Positions 26,330 to 39,300 of a DNA stretch of 64,000 nt are shown here, piece after piece (position 1 is the stretch's first letter; each line of letters starts with the position of its first letter). Source of the stretch: Pocillopora verrucosa. Its lineage: Eukaryota; Cnidaria; Anthozoa; Scleractinia; Pocilloporidae. The position numbers were made by a program, and so were the translations under genes. The notes beneath the pieces were generated by a model, which was given only the letters and a program-made list of their open reading frames with translations, did not search any database and was not told the origin of the DNA. The stretch is from contig NC_089314.1 in the NCBI RefSeq assembly GCF_036669915.1, positions 6,567,778 through 6,631,777 of the forward strand. Reading direction: 5' to 3'.

Positions 26330-29290
26330 CACAATAACCAGCAAGCGTTTATGCTCGAAATTTACTATTCCACATTCACCTAATTTCCCTTTTGTTCTCA
26401 ACACTCATCTAAACTGCGAAAATACACCTGTTCGATCTTTTTATCGAGATCAGCGACAGTTGATATTCTCTTGCGAATTATGGCTGCTGAAAAAAAAAGA
26501 AAATTTGGCAGCCACGCAAAAGGATATTTGAGATCGCTTTTCCTTAGCTTGTTAAAAAAAATTCTTGAAGAACATTGCTTGACATAACTAGCATTGTGAC
26601 AACGATGAAGCACTCACTTACCTTCGTTTTATGAAGAAAGGTTGATAGTTTACCTTCGCAACTCCGACTGGTTTTTGCAACTGGCCGTACCTCTTTTAAG
26701 TCGTCTTTGGAACTTGATGGACAATTGAAGATTGCAGGGTTCAAATGTTAGATGTTGGTAGTAATATCAAATAAACTGACAGATAGGACAAATTTTTTCC
26801 TAAAATAGCGATTAATCAGAGTGTTGGTTTGACGTTAGTTGAACTTGCTGAATCACGCTCTTAAGACCTTAACTATATAATACTAGTGATACTAAGCATC
26901 CTTGAAAGCTGTGTTCAATAAGCTGCAAAGCTGTTTATGCAGCGCTTTTTTTGTCTGAAATTGTCTATATTGACCTTTAACTTACATACAACAGGGCGAT
27001 ACAAATAGTACGTAAAACACTTACAATAATTACGATACTTACAATGCTTACGTTACTTACAATACTACCCCTATTTCTATTTCTATTTATCAATACTCAC
27101 GTTTAAAGGCTACTTAAATGATTGATGATTTTCTGTTAAACTAGCTAACACTACAAATTATATGATGCTTGCACTACTTGCATAACGAATTTTAAATCCA
27201 TTATTAGCTTACTCTTCAAACTAAGCAATACTTACTTACACTGGGTGAGGCAATTACAATCTATGAGCGGCAGACTACAGCACATCACAGACACAATGCA
27301 GACACTTAAGTTACAGTTCGGAGCTTAAGTTCGTCAACAAAAAAACAACAGCAAAGAAAAGTAGTGCTGACTTTGAATGAGCCAACCACATATTCTCTGC
27401 GTGTGGTATCAAAAAATGAATTAAATAAATAAATAAATAAATAAATAACATTTTGCCGCTCTTGCAAAACCGTGTTGCGTCCAAATATATTGATTTTCTT
27501 AGTGATTGTTCACTTTCCCAGTTTGACTGTTGTACCTTTTTTAACATACTCGGGCTGCTTAAGTAGTCTGACCCCTTCCTGAAATAAAGGAAATCAAGTG
27601 ATTTCTTTCCTGACGATAGTGACGACTTTCAAAGAGTTTACTCAGAGCGAAACGATTTCCAATCAGTACGTAATTAGACAGCATGAAGCAACCATAGAAG
27701 CCGTGTTCGATAGGCGCTATATTATGAGTATTTTAAGCAGCGAAACAAAAAGGGGTGGATTCAGAACTTTTGACTTCCGTGTTTTTATTTGTTGAATAAG
27801 CATATTTTATCAGGCACTTTTGTCTGACATGCCCTTGTGTTTGTCCCTGTCTTGTCAGATTAATTTTATTTTAGTTTCGAGCGCAACAAATACTTTGAAA
27901 TAAAATAGATATCTATTGCAGCCAGTTGAATCTTAAATGAATGCATGTACAATATGTCATCATTATATTCAACTCAAGACTTATTTAAGTTTGATTTGGT
28001 GTTGTTTCCGATATCAAAAACGGACATCTGTTCTCCCAAACACTTTTTTTCTTTACTGTTCCTGAATTTTGTCTGTTTTCTAGCGAAAGTGTTACAATGT
28101 AACTCTTCTTCGTTAAAGATTAAGTCTCATTTTGTTATTACAAATAAAACGGTTTTAATGCCATTCAAAAGGGATTAATATTATGCATTTGAACTTAATT
28201 GTAATTACTGGAGTTTACTTCCGTGAGATATCACAACCGACAAAAGACATATCTGTTCATCAAATCTTCCTTAAATTTCTCAAATGTTGGCTTTCAGCCG
28301 AAACATTTTCTGCACATCACATATTAAGTCAAGGTTCCAAAGTGAAACGTGTCTAGGACAAAACTTTCCACGTCTTTTGCAACACCACAACAACAATATC
28401 AGAGCCCTTTGTAATAAAAATTTCCTGGTGTCAAGTCATTGACATATATTGAAATTCGTTAGCACTTTCAGCTCAAGTCATTGAAATTCTTTGCTGTGTG
28501 TATCTGGAGAAAAAAAATGATGAACAACTGGCTGACCAAGTATATTATTTTGGAGAAAAATGGGTTACTCGAAGTAAGCTTTCACGAGCTATTCATGTAA
28601 GCCTTCATGAAAGGTAAGCATATTTGATATTGCAATCAGCAGATGTTGATAAGGTGGCGAACCCTAAAAATATGTTTCAGGAAAGTGCTATGGAAAGGTT
28701 TCAAAGACCGCAACCAGTTTCCAGCAGATTACATTGGATATTTTTATCTCAAAGAATCGCCGCTATCAAAATATCTTCTCTGCACGTTAACTCTTTATGA
28801 CCTACCCATGTTGTACTAGGGTAAGCTGAAAATGGTCGCAAAACCTCTTTTATAGAGAGAGAAAAAATACCAAGTCGTTTTCGAAACGTCTCGACGGCTC
28901 CTGCCTCGATCAGATGCATGTATCGTTAATTGCACTGGTACTGTTCCGCTTGCCGTATTCATTGTAAAGTACAGGATGTGTTTTAATAAAGGATAGATTT
29001 TTCACTCGTGTGTGCCCTCCATCTTTCCGGGAAAGCAGATGAAAAACTGAGGAGGGACTTTTGTGGACATAAATCGATGAGCTAACTCTACAGATAACTA
29101 TAAAGTTAAAACATGCGCTATTTGTGGCATTGCGAAGTAGAAGGTCCAATCTAGAACTGAACACGTCAGCTAAAATACCTCAATTTTATCTCGGTGTGAA
29201 GCCAATATCAGAAATCCTTTCATCCAGAGGACCGGTGTCGGCAAACAGTTTGATAAACCAACATATGAATAAAACGTCCATGAAAGAGGA
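26330..29290. repeat. Segmental duplication block, copy upstream of the DNRLRE gene
   Basis: The block is collinear with 21480-23530 over most of its length. Its outer part (29120-29280, ACCGGTGTCGGCAAACAGTT) matches 13625-13765 upstream of galaxin gene 1. It includes a galaxin-type promoter and leader exon at 26622-26700 and an AAAT microsatellite near 27421-27448. No coding gene is seen in it. Confidence 0.75.
26622..26700 (-). promoter_or_regulatory. Galaxin-type promoter and leader exon upstream of the DNRLRE gene
   Basis: GACGACTTAAAAGAGG (TATA-like, near 26700) is followed by AACCAGTCGGAGTTGCGAAG, identical over 20 bases to the galaxin gene 2 leader, and by the donor CGAAG|GTAAGTGAGTG. 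The next downstream coding exon on this strand is the DNRLRE exon, 980 bp away, with a good acceptor. That this leader is spliced to it is inference. Confidence 0.55.
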
Positions 29291-32200
29291 AAAAATTATT
29301 ATCATTAATAGTATTAGACCCCTAATTAGTGTCCGGAGGAAGGGAAAATTGAAAATAATTAAATGAAATTGGAGTCTCCTAGAGTTCAGTGAAGGTCGTT
29401 CATGAGCCTCTCCACTTCCGCTGAAGGAGTATCGCTAGGTTTGAGGGACAAAATCATGTGTCTTACAAACTAGAGATGCTCAGAATGACCAGCAAGTAAT
29501 GCACACACACACACGGAAGACAGACCCAGGCTAGCTCTGCCGCGAAAGTGTCGAAAACCAGGCCATAACATTTGAAACTGTCATTAAAAACTGTTTCGAA
29601 ATCAATATCAAAATTCTCGCAAAGAGCCAATAGCCGAAAACATTCAAAATGAACAAGAAATAGGCGAGCAGATGAAAAATATAGAGATTCCAGAAAATTC
29701 AGATATAAACGAAGTGCGCAAAGAAACCTGAACCCAGTTCCACTACTTTGTTTAATCTGGAGGTATTCTGACTTGTACGTAAAACACAAGGACGACATTT
29801 AGAAAGTGCATCATAACGCAATATTTATATTGATGTTCTCCATTCTAAAGCTTCCTGTACTTTCCTGGAATGTAATTCTCTCTTTCCTCAGTAACCTATT
29901 ATTCTGAGCTTTCCCATCGTGGTGTTATTCATTGTTTTGCAAACATACCGTGAAATATGCTGATGAAGCTTTGCTCGCATATGTATTTCCGCTTTTGTAT
30001 AATTGCCTTCGACTGTGCTTGTATTTGTTGAATGATTAAACTTCGAATGATTGAACAAATTTTTATTAAAGCAATTAGTCAAATTTGATAACTGACTGAA
30101 TGCCTGTTCCACTTAGCATTTCAGAGCGAAATAGCAAAAGGCGCCTAAATGGCGCAATAGTAGAGGAGGAGCGAAAAAAGCAAAGGAGGTATGGGTCGAT
30201 TACGCAGCTCGACCCCAAACCTCTCTCGTTTTTTTTCACTCTACTACCTCCTCATTTACTATTCCGCTCCAGGCCTGGAAGGCTAATAAACTGAATGTAG
30301 GCTAACTGTACCAACGAATTTTGGAAACGCTGACGTTTCACGTGTCAATCTTCGCTGGAGAAAATGATCTTTGTATATCAAGAGCTTTAAATTGATATCT
30401 CAACCTGTTGTAGGATCGAAAAAATTAGGAAAATACGAGTGTCACAATTCTTAGCTTTCCTCAAGTACGTTCCGGGATTTTTCTAATGACCCATAATAAT
30501 TTAAGACAGTCTGGGCATTGTTAAATTATTAAATCATGACTATTAACTTCTTACTAACTGAACGCAAGGGCCATACTAGGGAATGTTGGCCCAAGTTCGT
30601 GACAGTATGAAACAGTATGAAACAGCATGAAAACGACAGAAAGCCAATATTCTTCAGTATGGCTCAAGTAAGCGATGTTAGTAAGGAGTTTGTTATATGG
30701 AACTCTGACTAAACTTCTTATTCATGCTTCCGTAAGAAAGCTCGAGTCTAAAAATGCAAGCCGTTTTTTTTTTTTTTGTCTTGGTCGCCAAATCGGCATC
30801 ATAGTCCCAGGCGTTCCTAAGGGGATGCGGAGATGGGAATCGCAAGCCTCCCTTGTTAGCTTATCTCTGTTCCCAATATCATGTCGTAGGCTAGAATGGT
30901 CTGGCTGTCTTTTCTCTTTTCGCTCCATCCTTGATTAAAAGGCACCCGTAGAGACCTTACAAACGCAGAGGTAATGTATATAAAAATACTCAATTGTAAA
31001 GAAAAGAGCTTCAAAGTCTTGAAATCAACGATGACAACAGTCCCATTGTCGGACCATATACTCTACAATTATCAAGGTAGTTTTTCCTTCTTTCTGATCC
31101 GTTCTAGACCAAAATACACCTTTGTAGACCTCGAAAACGAAGAGCAAACATGCTGAAGAATACTCAACTGGAAAGAAACAGGCTTCAAAGTCTTAAAATC
31201 GACAACAGTCTCAACGATGGAGACATGTGGACATATTTTGTCGCACTGCGTGAGCAATTTTAAGATGGCGAACCAGTTGCTAAATATGTTACACTTATTT
31301 GGCAACTGATTCACCACGTTTGGAGGTTTAAAATATTTCATTAGATTTGATCTTTCTTTTTGTCAGGCAATCGCCTCGTGAGCTATCTCGCTCCTGGGGC
31401 GTGAAAATTTGTTTTTGATCCCCACTGCGGCTTTGCATCTTACTCAAGAGCTCCCCATCAAATCCGCCGGCTACGCATACCAGAAAAGATAGATACTATT
31501 TAGAAAAATTGTTCTTATTATTGCGTTTATACTTGATTCGTTTTAAATGACCCCTGAATTCTAGTGCACGAAGTTATAGAGTGACGCGCAACAAGTTCGA
31601 GCCAGAGCAAGAGCCATTAACAAAATTATAGCTCTTTATGAAGGCACTATCAGCCTTAGAAATCGCGTCAATGTTTCCCACGTTCGCTACAATTCTTTCA
31701 CACTGTAGCAGGGCCGTCTGGAAACATATGTGCTGATTGCGGCGAGAAGCCGATGATCTTAGCTGCCTCAACAGAGAAAATTCTTAGAAGTTCTTTGAAA
31801 AAAAGGCAGATCGTGGTATCAATTGCATTGATGCGACGTCATCGAAATATTTTATCCAGAGACCGATCATCATTTTATCGCTTGGAAGAGAGAAGGTTGA
31901 AGGATTTTGGTTCGGTCAAGATAAAATATTCTCTGATCCTCCCATAAGGCTCTGTAATAATCTTATGACTCCCCTCATCAGCATCTCTTTGTTTCCAAAG
32001 TGAACAACAGTGTCTTCAGCATGCTCCATGTTCTCAAAAAGCACGCGAAAATAAGCCAATCAGAATCCTTGTTAGAATGGTTCAAATAATCTGATTGGTT
32101 GAACAAGACTAAAGCTGTCAAAAATGTGAAACCATCAAAGTTCACAATCTGCAATAGTTTACAAACTGAAACAGTTTGGTAAGTCGATTTTAACACTTTT

Positions 32201-32397
32201 GCCTGAAGTTTTTTAGTCTCCAAAATATAGAATCTGAACGTGAAATGTTCAGTGGAATCCGGCTTAGGGTTTACTCTTTTCACATGACAATTCGAAAACA
32301 AACTGCTCAAGGCGTGTGTTTTATGAATGAACGACAGCAGAATTCATAGGGACATAAAGACTGCTCGGGATAACAGTGCCGTAAAACTCGCCGACTG
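29291..32397. other. Gene-free stretch
   Basis: No gene, RNA or clear mobile element is supported. A diverged local duplication is visible between about 31005-31040 and 31180-31215 (CTTCAAAGTCTTGAAATC against CTTCAAAGTCTTAAAATC). Open frames here are short and have no recognisable domain. Confidence 0.4.
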
Positions 32398-33259
32398 CAA
32401 AGTTTTAACACGAGTGCAAAGTACAAATTACAAATAGCGCGCGCACGCTGTCAAAATTTCGTCTGTCTTGACTTTCTGTGATCCTTTTTTCGTGTAAATG
32501 ATCAACAAGTAACATGTGTGATGTAGTCTTCCACTCAACGCACCGGAAAGGATATCAGATCAAGCTCTGAGTTGTTCACACGAAGGGCGGCCGATGTAAT
32601 TTCTGAGGCTTGCTTTACCACGATGACCTAAGATCGCCATGATGAGCTAGCCGCGATGGACCCCAACAGGATTAGTATGAATTTTAACAGTTATGCCAGT
32701 TTGGCTACATCTTCATCATTCCTGTTTTGTTCTGTTTTTGTTTTTGAACACGAAAGTATACATTCTATACGAGTGTTAGCTGCGTTTGATTTTTATAACT
32801 GTACCTAAGCTTGCAATCTAACTAAGCATGATAACCTTCAAAACTCGGACTGTCCAATTCGTTTCCTCTTTGAGGATTTTCGTATGTGCTAACGTTATAA
32901 TAAAGTAAATTACGGCGCTTGGCATGTTTACAAATCTTTGTTTGGTTCTTCTGTTGCTATTTGCTGGCTGGCTTGTTCCTAAATTCTACTTTCGAAAAAA
33001 GGCTGGAGAGAAGTTCGGGAAATAATCGTACATAGTTCAATTCGGATGGTGTGATAGCTTTAGCTCAGCCCTATACCTTATTAAACAAATAGAGAAGCCT
33101 TGAGTGTGCTCTGTTCTGTTATAAAGCACGCAGGAAGCGGTAAGAGCACGAAAGAAGTGTAGGGAGAAACACTCGACTACGTCTGTTTCTCTCCACTTCT
33201 TGACAGCGCGCGCGCGCGCGCGCTATTTGTAATTCGTACTCGCGTTACAACTTTGCACT
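32398..33259. mobile_element. Element with inverted terminal repeats and GC-dinucleotide ends
   Basis: The left arm reads TGCAAAGTTTTAACACGAGT, then ACAAATTACAAATAGCGCGC. The right arm is its inverse, with a (GC)n tract near 33208-33222 followed by TATTTGTAATTCGTACTCGC and CAACTTTGCA. Arms of about 65 bp enclose about 730 bp without coding capacity. The pairing is imperfect and no target duplication was identified. Confidence 0.6.
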
Positions 33260-33562
33260 TATGTTACACAAAAAATGCAATCGTTTTCAACCAATCAGAC
33301 GCGCGTAATTTTTGTTACGCATATTATAAAATACCTAATTCCGCCGAGGTGACTATGTTTTGGTTGTTAGCGCTGAGGACAATTCAAAGAATTCAAACAA
33401 AATCATGTGAATGCGGTGTAGTATTCTCCCAAGTTTATTTCTTTTTTCTGGAAACATTAACCAGGTGTATTCTCGACCGGAGGTATTTCCACAAAAAAAA
33501 TAAAATTTTACTAAGATGCCTCAACCTAAAACTGAGAGACTTCTTATCGCATTTCTACACAG

Positions 33563-33751
33563 GTATGCTGTAATTCAAATCTTGTCTCCAAGCCATGTTC
33601 GAATGTGGCAATAAGCTGTTGAAGTCTGACTCCATTTCACCCATGAAATCAGTTGTGATGCGCTCGACAGATCGCCTACAGACCAACGGGTATCAGGTCC
33701 CGCGCTGCTGTAACAACTGGCCTGTTACAATCATATGACCCGTCGAGACAG
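33563..33751 (+). pseudogene. Orphan galaxin pseudo-exon
   Basis: This is a diverged copy of galaxin gene 3 exon 4 (39554-39733). CCAAGCCATGTTCGAATGTG, CAGTTGTG and CGCGCTGCTGT are shared, as are the acceptor, the donor CAG|GTAACT and part of the preceding intron (GAGACTTCT). The first Cys pair runs straight into a stop (TGC TGT AAT becomes TGCTGTAA in the shifted frame), further Cys codons are lost, and small insertions break the frame. Its intron flank shows it came by DNA duplication, not retroposition. No other exon of a gene was found beside it. Confidence 0.8.
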
Positions 33752-35944
33752 GTAACTCTAAAGCGTAGGGTCTATAGGTTAAGTCTTAGACACCATAGTC
33801 GATTGGACTTTGCTCTCTCGCTAAAAGGGGTTTCTTAGAAGAGCCCATTTAGTTCATTGTTGGCATTTGCTGTTTTGCTCAGGCAGTGGGCTGAGACCCA
33901 AGGTGTAGAGAGAAGTGGAGTGTCAAAAGCAGTTGGCTTGAGATAGGGTACATTTGTCACCTCAAACAACCACCTGACTGGCTCTCGCTATTTTGCATGA
34001 TTAGCAGTGTGGCTTCTTTCTTACCACAAATCAGCTGATGGGCTAAGACCTCGCGGCTGGTGGATAGATAGTTGAGTTACAAAAGCGGGGAGGTTGTGGA
34101 GGGGTGTAATAGGCACTATAAACAGCTAAAGCAGTCTGCTATTATCACAAAAACAGCCATTCATCGAATAATTCTCAAAGAGTCTTCGGTAGCGAAATCT
34201 GCAAGCTAGTTTCAGTAGACCAGCTAGTTTCAGTAGAACAAACTCATATTGCGAAGTAATATCACCGGCGAGGTTTTGTTTTCAGATAAGGAGGGCTTCC
34301 AAGGTCACACTTTTTTGTTTATATGTTATTGACAGGTAAATTTTTTACCATTTATCGAACGGAAACTGGAGACACGCACCATGCACGTCCCACCAGTTAG
34401 TTTGTTTCTTCTCTACGTGGTCGATCTTCTACATCTGATCCACTTCTCTTTTTGCAGTTCTGTTCCTTCATAGAAATATACAATGCAATTTTAAAAGTTT
34501 TCTAGGATAACTTTAAATCACAAACCGTATCAGTTCACCGTTGTTCACGAACTTATCTGTGTATGTCAAAACCTAGAATATTTATCTTCTCATGAAGCAC
34601 AGCATTACATAATATCATATATAGTCATTCCCAGTTTTTTCTGAAAAAAAAAAGACAAAAGAAGCAAAGTTCTGCGAATGCTGGCAAGGAGCCGACCAGT
34701 TCATAAAACAAGTTGAAAAAAAAGAGCTCTCTAAAACTCATTTAAGGTGCACTGTTTTGTAACGATATATTTTCGCCACTAGGGTCTCAATGAGTTGATG
34801 GCTTTTACGGCTGACGGTTAAAATTTTGGCCAATTTATGGCTAACGATTGACTCAAAAATGATACATTGTGGAAAGAAATTTATAAGGGTTAACTTTCCA
34901 ACGACCAACGGTTAAAATCTGTTAGTTTTTATGCCTAACGTCTAAATTTCTTGGCCGTTTTTCGGCTTACGGTTAACCCCATTGAGATTCTCGACTTACC
35001 TATATTTGTTTATCACAGAAAGCCGGAAATTTTTGTCACCACGTTAACAATTAAGCTATTCTGGTTAGAATTGCTTATCAAAACAGCGGAAAGCCTTCTT
35101 GATGAAAGGAAGGAATATGATTTTTACACAACGCCCCCAATTTTTTGTTTTGCTACCCTCTGAAAAGCGCCCACAATTCACTCAATTTAGGCCATACGAC
35201 GACAAACTCGGCGAATTTTGAAAGGGTGCACACTTTAGCTAGGGAGGCACTTGCTTGATTTTCCCTCCATTGTAACTAGACATAATCGTTGTTTGCAAAG
35301 TCAAATTTACGTGGCCGAAAACAAAAGCTTGACCTCTTAATTAAATTAAAAAGCTAAAAGGCCGATCTTAAAGTCATATTAGCAAAGGCACTTTTAGTTT
35401 TTTTTTTCCCAAACTTGGTGGATTACCAAGTTGAAAAAAGGATTCTAAAAATGTGCACGTGTAATGCCGTTGGAAGGCTCTGGACTTATTCGGCGAACGT
35501 GATCTATCGTCCGATGGAAACGGCTGAGTTGTGGGGAAGGGCGCTTGTCCGATGGAAGACGCAAGTTCGAGCAATTTCCTTAAACGATTTAAAACTGTAT
35601 AGAAAAACAAGTACAACACAAAACGAACAAAAAAAATTGAAAAAGAAAACAATTAAAAGTAGAAAAATAAAACAGCAAAAGTTAGGAAAATACAGCACGT
35701 GTTATACATTATCTATCTGTTCATCTTCCACAGAAATCAGATGAAATATGGATGAGCTGAGGTTTACGTTGGTTCCGTAAATAGAAATCCCGTTTTAAAT
35801 TTCCTGACCTTCCTGTAAGCACGTATCGGGAATTTGCTAATGACGGTAAACACTTGGAGGGGCGTTTTAGCTTGGTAACGTTATTGAAACGTGACTTCTA
35901 AAAGATTTGTGATCTGATATCCTCAAGTTTCACTCAGCTCTTTC
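33752..35944. other. Gene-free stretch with a degenerate ACGGTTAAA repeat
   Basis: Between about 34790 and 34980 variants of GGCTTTTACGGCTGACGGTTAAA recur (CTAACG, ACGGTTAAAATC, CGGCTTACGGTTAAC), forming a worn tandem repeat. Elsewhere nothing is recognised. The overlapping opposite-strand frames near 35374-35744 are low-complexity and have no domain. Confidence 0.4.
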
Positions 35945-36008
35945 ATATTTAAAGAGGTTCACTTTACGTGTTCTACAGTGAAGCAGACTGCAAGCAGTGT
36001 GTGGAGCA
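35945..36008 (+). promoter_or_regulatory. Core promoter and non-coding first exon of galaxin gene 3
   Basis: A TATA-like CATATTTAAAGAGG at 35944-35957 is followed by a short leader ending GTGGAGCAG|GTAGGTT near 36008. The matching acceptor TTTTTCAG|TCGACCTCG lies near 36353, giving a second leader segment of about 33 nt before the ATG at 36387. It is not obviously related to the other galaxin promoters. Confidence 0.5.
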
Positions 36009-36386
36009 GGTAGGTTAGATTTTTTTTTCATTTGATGGCATCAAGAAATTATTACTACAAGCTAAAAAGTTGTGGTGACGTTTCACCTGACTTGCCAAAT
36101 TTTTAAATCTTTTCGGGGTTAAGTGACTTACAGAAGAGGATGACTTTTCGTCGGATTCTACTGATTCAAATCTGAGAACAGGGGGTTATATTCGTGTTCG
36201 TTTATTTTGAAGATTTGTTTAGGTATAAAGCGCCCACCAATTAAAGCAATCGTTTGTACTAATCTGCTGTAAGAAAACGTCTCCTCATTTAAATCAGTTA
36301 CATCATTGATTCTGAAATAATCCACATATCATCCTGATTTTTATCTTTTTCAGTCGACCTCGTACTTCGCAACAAGCTCAGAGAAC

Positions 36387-39300
36387 ATGTCTCGCTGGAT
36401 TGAAATTGTTGCATTTTTTCTTTTATCAGGTACGTAGAAAACATTTTTCCAGGTTTTGAATGAACAAGCATGTAACAGAACCTTCTTTACACTCGTGTTT
36501 ATTCTTGAACCGTTTTAAATAACCTCTAGAACCTTTCGTGCGGTTTAAGCAAGCAATGTGGCTGGTACTTCCAAGTACGAACCATATGGTTGTGTACAGG
36601 CCGGGGAATTTTTGGGCCTTAGAAATGCATGAAACGATATAATTCTCCAATCCCTGTACATGCGCTCGCAGTTTGGAAACAAGACACTATTTCAGGAGAA
36701 GAAGAAACACTAAGCAGCTTAAACAGCAGAAATATTACTTTTGAATTAACAGAAATACAAATTGTTTAAACTTCCCTGAGCAGTTAATAGATAGAGGAGC
36801 TCAAAGCGGACTTACGACAGTTTTTAGCTCATCTATACTTTCGACATACAGTAATGAAATCTCAGCGATAATAAACTCTTTCGAGCTAAACTTGATCTTC
36901 ATTAACTTTTGCTGCATGCTTCGTTGTGTGTCAGCAAAAAGAGGTCTAACTTCAACTTGATTCCCGCTGGCAAAAAATCTCTTCGCGTGCACTCAAGAAT
37001 AATTAAGCAATTAAGCAATATGTAATTCAAGTATCCAAGGATGGTTATGATATTGGTCAGGTTACTAAAATAGTTATTACGAGAGAGCCGGAAACAGATT
37101 GAGCCCTTTGGTTTCCCAGTCACGAATTAAAATTTTGATTTGTGGTTGGGGAGGGGGGGGGGGGGTGGTCATAGCCGTTGAGATGACGTTAGATGTTCAA
37201 AAACTAAAAAAAATGTTTAAACGAAGCGTGTCCTCTATTTCAGGGCATTCACTGTCAAGCAACCTTTGTTGTTTGTTAAACGGGGGGGGGGGGGGGAAGG
37301 GGGGGAGTTATCGCTTCCTTTTTTGTAGCTTAAACTTAAATCGTTTGCGTGCCACTTTCAAATTTAAACATTTTTGTGGTTTAAAGGTCCTTCATCGTTA
37401 GTATTCGAAAATCAGAGTTTAATTGTCTTAATTTTATACTTTGGTGTTTAGAAATGATTCTTAGTTGTCATAAGTATTCCGTAATACTCTATCTGCAGCA
37501 GCATAATACGGGCCGTCGTCTATCTTCGGTCTATCAGTTGTATGAACAAGGTTGTGGTTGCTCATCGCGGTAAAATTCAGTGATAATGAATTAATTACCC
37601 TTTATACAGTTGTCTTACCACGTAGTCACTCCCTATATCACTTCTGTTTCTGTGTTTCTTGATCGTTGTCTTCCAGACTTTTGGATTTTCTGGTCTATGT
37701 TGTCAGGGTGTCAAGGTGATTCAGTTAAGACGTCTCTGGCATCAACAAGAAAAACTGATGAAAATGAAACTCCGAGGCCGCGAGGGCCATCAACAAGAGC
37801 AATACAAATTTCTCCCATCATTTCTATTAGAAAAGCCAAGTCTGGGCGTAAAATATTGTTTTATAATGTCGTGAGTAACTGCCTCGAGACAATAGATGAT
37901 TAATTCATTCATTCCTATCATTGGTTTTTCTCAAAACTTTGATTAATTTGAACTAAATCATTATAAATTTATTCTTTTCTTTATTTATTTATTTGTTAAA
38001 GTTGTAGCAATCAACTGCCAGGTGTCTGGTCCCACGGGTCCTATAGGTCCTCCAGGTCCCCCGAGGCCAGAGTGTCGACCTGTGTTGATCAAAGGTGGCC
38101 CTCCTTCCAAATTTCCTCCGACGCCAAACTTCCCGTACCGCTGTTGTGGAAGCGTTCCTTACAATTATTTTACAAGTGTCTGTTGCCTCAACCGAGTTTA
38201 TCCAAAGAAACCTGGTTATGCATGCTGTGGATCGAGTATATACAACTCCAGGGCAAAAATCTGCTGCAGTAACAGGCTACTCCCCAGGCAGCTAGGAAAA
38301 TTTTGCTGTGGGATGGGACTATATGATCCAAAGAAACAAGTATGCTGCAACCGTCAACCAGTAACAAAGCCACCATCATCCCCTTTTAACCGGTGCTGTG
38401 GAAGTGCCCTCTACGACCCATCCAAATACTTGTGCTGCAGTAACACAGTACAACTCCGGAAGCCAGGACAGGTTTGCTGTGGAACAAGACTGTATGATCG
38501 AAGTAAGGAACTCTGTTGCAACCGTCAACCAGTAAGAAAGACATCGCCTTCTCATACGGCGTGCTGTGGAAGCAGTCCATATGTTCCTCGCCAACAATCG
38601 TGCTGCTTCGGCGAGCCATACAATCGTGCAAATCAACTCTGTTGCAATCGCAAAGTAATGACAAAACCATCGCTTTCTCATACAGGATGTTGTGGAGGCA
38701 TCCCTTATGACCCTCGAAAACAACGCTGCTGCTTCGGCGAGCCATACAATCGTGCAAATCAACTCTGTTGCAATCGCCAAGTAATGACAAAACCATCGCT
38801 TTCTCATACAGGATGTTGTGGAGGCATCCCTTATGACCCTCGCAAACAACGCTGCTGCGGCACAAAACTGTATGATCCACAGAGTTCCCTATGCTGCGGT
38901 AGACAGTTGCACAACAAGCCTTCAAACTCACATGCTTGCTGTGGCAGGGCAACATATGACACCAGAAGGCAGATGTGTTGCTATGGTAAAGTAATCAGCA
39001 CATCGGATCCCTTTCCTTCCATTCCTTCCAGAATTGGATGCTGTGGGTAAGTCTTGTCTTGATTTTCAGTTGGAGACCCAGGGCTTCTTACAACGGTACC
39101 ATCCCAGTTGTTCTGGGTTCAAAACCTTTCCAATTACTTTACTGTAAACTTACATAAGTTTGACGCGATTTATAAGTTATCAAGATCTGTCAGGGTCAAC
39201 TTACAGTGTATTCAAAACCACTGCCTTTTTTCCAGATCGTTTTTCGATCCAAAAGCATTTAACACAGCCACACATCTCTGTTGCAACCGACGAGTGATAC

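Noticed and set aside
29463..29798. 111-aa minus-strand frame
   Set aside because: No domain, no splice context and biased composition; it lies in a gene-free, AT-rich stretch.
31978..32310. 110-aa minus-strand frame
   Set aside because: No recognised domain, and it lies beside a mobile-element remnant.
35374..35744. Overlapping open frames on both strands
   Set aside because: They are low-complexity Lys-rich or Phe-rich runs caused by A- and T-rich sequence.
38376..38955. Long minus-strand open frames (157 and 189 aa) opposite galaxin gene 3
   Set aside because: They are the antisense of the Cys-Cys repeat exon. TGC and TGT codons read backwards give GCA and ACA, so stops are rare, and their internal repeats only mirror the 126-bp duplication.
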